Of a DNA stretch of 15,034 nt, positions 14,069-15,034 are shown in pieces. Every line of letters starts with the position of its first letter. Within the stretch, counting starts at the first letter, position 1. The notes under the pieces are model-generated. The model saw only the letters and a list, made by a program, of their open reading frames with translations. It made no database searches and was not told where the DNA came from. Source of the stretch: Fimbriimonadaceae bacterium (GTDB taxonomy: Bacteria; Armatimonadota; Fimbriimonadia; Fimbriimonadales; Fimbriimonadaceae); assembly GCA_022842565.1 (NCBI GenBank), contig JALHPH010000009.1:1-15034 (forward strand). Reading direction: 5' to 3'. The translations under genes were made by a program, and so were the position numbers.

Positions 14069-14174
14069 GCGCCAACCTTGGCGCTCCGGGGCGGCAGGTC
14101 GGGCGGCCCGGAACGGGACGGGGACCCGACCTGGGGAGTGGCCCCGGGCCGGAGCGCAGTTTCGCCAATTGGCG
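14069..14174. repeat. Cluster of GC-rich inverted repeats
   Basis: In about 100 bp lie GCGCCAA/TTGGCGC (14069-14075 and 14078-14084), CAGGTCGGG/CCCGACCTG (14095-14103 and 14125-14133), a nested CCCG-GAA-CGGG inside the latter, and the palindrome CGCCAATTGGCG (14163-14174). The density of pairing suggests a structured element or RNA, but GC-rich sequence forms such stems easily. Confidence 0.35.
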
Positions 14175-14238
14175 GACAAACTAGCCCTCTATCTGGAGCC
14201 AAAAGCGCAACTGTGGCATCAAAGCAACTGCGAGGGGA

Positions 14239-14313
14239 TGGTGGTCGGTACAGGACTTGAACCTGTGACCCCTACAGTGTCATTGTAGTGCTCTACCACT
14301 GAGCTAACCGACC
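14239..14313 (-). tRNA. tRNA-Val (anticodon GAC), 3' CCA encoded
   Basis: Reading the minus strand from 14313, a full 72-nt cloverleaf is visible: acceptor stem GGTCGGT/ACCGACC, D-arm GCTC-AGTGGTA-GAGC, anticodon arm CTACA-ATGACAC-TGTAG, a 5-nt variable loop GGGTC, and T-arm ACAGG-TTCAAGT-CCTGT with discriminator A. The 7-nt anticodon loop gives GAC, which reads the valine codons GUC and GUU. The genome encodes the CCA tail (14241-14239). The gene stands alone and is divergent from the YCII-like gene. Confidence 0.97.
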
Positions 14314-14323
14314 AGGACCCAGA

Positions 14324-14353
14324 ATTGTACCCAAATCGCAGGGCGTGTGAGAA
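14324..14353 (-). promoter_or_regulatory. Promoter of the tRNA-Val gene
   Basis: TACAAT (minus strand, 14329-14324) matches the -10 consensus at 5 of 6 positions and ends 10 nt before the tRNA 5' end. TTCTCA (14353-14348), 18 bp further upstream, is a 4-of-6 match to the -35 consensus. Confidence 0.6.
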
Positions 14354-14446
14354 GCCACCCCGCCTACCAGTTTTTCTGAACCCGCCAAAAAACCACCCAC
14401 CCAAAACCAAAGAACCCGCGACCCAATCCGGGCCGTCCGATCAACA

Positions 14447-15031
14447 ATGAACGCAGTGGTGTTGACTCTCAGCCTGGCATTGGCGAACCCAAATGTCCGC
14501 CCCATGCACGTGGTTTTCCTGATGAAGGGCGACCCCGCAGCGATCTCCGCCGCCGAAATGCCCGCCAAGCAAAAAGAGCACCTGCAATACCTAGAGTCGC
14601 TTTGGAAGTCGAAACGGGCCATGGCCATTGGGCCAATTTCCGATGGTGGACGCACCCGCGGCATCTCGATTCTGGATTCCGCCGACCGGAAACAAGCCCG
14701 CGAGTGGATTTTTGGCGACCCACTAGTCCGCTCAGGCAACCTAAGCGCAAACCTCATCAAGTGGGAAGGCGACGCGAGCAACTGTGCGCATTCGGGGAAT
14801 TTTCTGGATATGGCGCCGCATCGCCTGGTCATCTTGAAGCAAACCGGGCGAGACTCGGTCCCGGGGATGTGGCAGACCCACGCGCTCTACCTCGAGGGGC
14901 TCGCCGTGCGGCGGCTGCTCCTGGCGTCGGGTCCTTTCATGGAATCCAGCCGGTTCCACAGCATGCTCATCCTCGAACCGAGCGCGGAGCAGACGGCCAT
15001 TGACGAGCTTCCTGCCGTCAAACAGGGTTGA
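14447..15031 (+). CDS. Exported protein with two YCII-like domains
   Basis: The 194-residue product starts with a short signal-like segment (MNAVVLTLSLALANP). Residues about 20-108 form a YCII-like domain with H45 (KEHLQYL), GPISDGG (62-68) and GDP (90-92), the His and Asp positions conserved in the family. A second, less conserved copy covers about 125-194: H145 (THALYLEGL), SGPF (161-164), and a final LPAVKQG where YCII domains usually read DPAVKxG. YCII proteins are small dimeric alpha-beta barrel proteins, mostly of unknown activity. The second copy stops just after this motif, about 10 residues before the usual last strand. No Shine-Dalgarno precedes the ATG. M20 at 14504 is another possible start, which would remove the signal-like part. 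Confidence 0.72.
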   Translation: MNAVVLTLSLALANPNVRPMHVVFLMKGDPAAISAAEMPAKQKEHLQYLESLWKSKRAMAIGPISDGGRTRGISILDSADRKQAREWIFGDPLVRSGNLSANLIKWEGDASNCAHSGNFLDMAPHRLVILKQTGRDSVPGMWQTHALYLEGLAVRRLLLASGPFMESSRFHSMLILEPSAEQTAIDELPAVKQG

Positions 15032-15034
15032 CTC

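Larger units (their letters stand above)
13682..14238. other. Intergenic region of about 560 bp with inverted repeats, no convincing gene
   Basis: Open frames here are low in family-like sequence, rich in Arg/Gly/Pro, and overlap each other on both strands, as expected of non-coding GC-rich DNA. The stretch contains a hairpin TTCCCG/CGGGAA at 13771-13776 and 13784-13789, the 11-bp inverted repeat listed separately, a very GC-rich block at 14040-14160, and the 12-bp palindrome CGCCAATTGGCG at 14163-14174. It separates the pseudo-rhomboid gene from the tRNA. I recognise no known ncRNA family in it. Confidence 0.5.

Noticed and set aside
14085..14140. Small SRP (4.5S) RNA in the GC-rich block
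   Set aside because: A CCCG-GAA-CGGG loop inside a longer stem looked suggestive, but the conserved GGAAGCAGCC and asymmetric loop of SRP helix 8 are missing.
14239..14446. tRNA-associated integration (att) site
   Set aside because: No integrase gene or duplicate of the tRNA 3' end was found in the window.

Overview
The window looks like ordinary chromosome from a high-GC, Gram-negative-type (diderm) bacterium. A type IV pilus/type II secretion inner-membrane protein (PilC/GspF family), a DUF481-type outer-membrane beta-barrel protein and several short-signal-peptide proteins point to two membranes. An ARC/Mpa-type proteasomal ATPase outside the Actinobacteria, next to a YfhO-like membrane protein and a SigB/SigF-type sigma factor, is most reminiscent of Armatimonadota (Fimbriimonas-like). 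That assignment is an inference from gene content, not from a marker gene.

Left part (1-4030). A minus-strand alternative sigma factor runs off the left edge and carries a C-terminal extension that starts to look like a GGDEF domain. Upstream of it on the same strand is pilC. Divergent from pilC, on the plus strand, are a ChaN-like (haem-binding-like/Tiki superfamily) protein and a DUF481 outer-membrane protein. A perfect 36-bp palindromic terminator lies between the DUF481 gene and the convergent ATPase gene and probably serves both.

Centre (4036-12490, all minus strand). In transcription order: a secreted protein of unknown function, tilS (tRNA-Ile lysidine synthetase), ftsH (membrane AAA+ metalloprotease), a small TPR protein, a YfhO-like polytopic membrane protein, and the ARC/Mpa-like ATPase. 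The tight spacing and overlaps suggest one or two operons. tilS beside ftsH is a conserved bacterial arrangement. tilS has no ATG, GTG or TTG upstream of its catalytic P-loop and may start at an ATT that overlaps the preceding stop codon. The ARC-like ATPase lacks the C-terminal motif used to dock on the 20S proteasome, and no proteasome subunit is in the window.

Right part (12573-15031). On the plus strand are a DUF2905 membrane protein and a rhomboid-fold protein that contains no histidine and is therefore probably an inactive protease. Then comes about 560 bp with no convincing gene but several inverted repeats, a minus-strand tRNA-Val(GAC) with encoded CCA, and a plus-strand protein with two YCII-like domains that stops just before the right edge.

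No mobile element, CRISPR array, prophage or defence cassette is visible. The most unusual points are the possible sigma-GGDEF fusion, the ARC-like ATPase with a non-standard tail and pore loop, the non-canonical tilS start, the pseudo-rhomboid, and a recurring TAnnnT box 5-6 nt before start codons that suggests leaderless transcripts.
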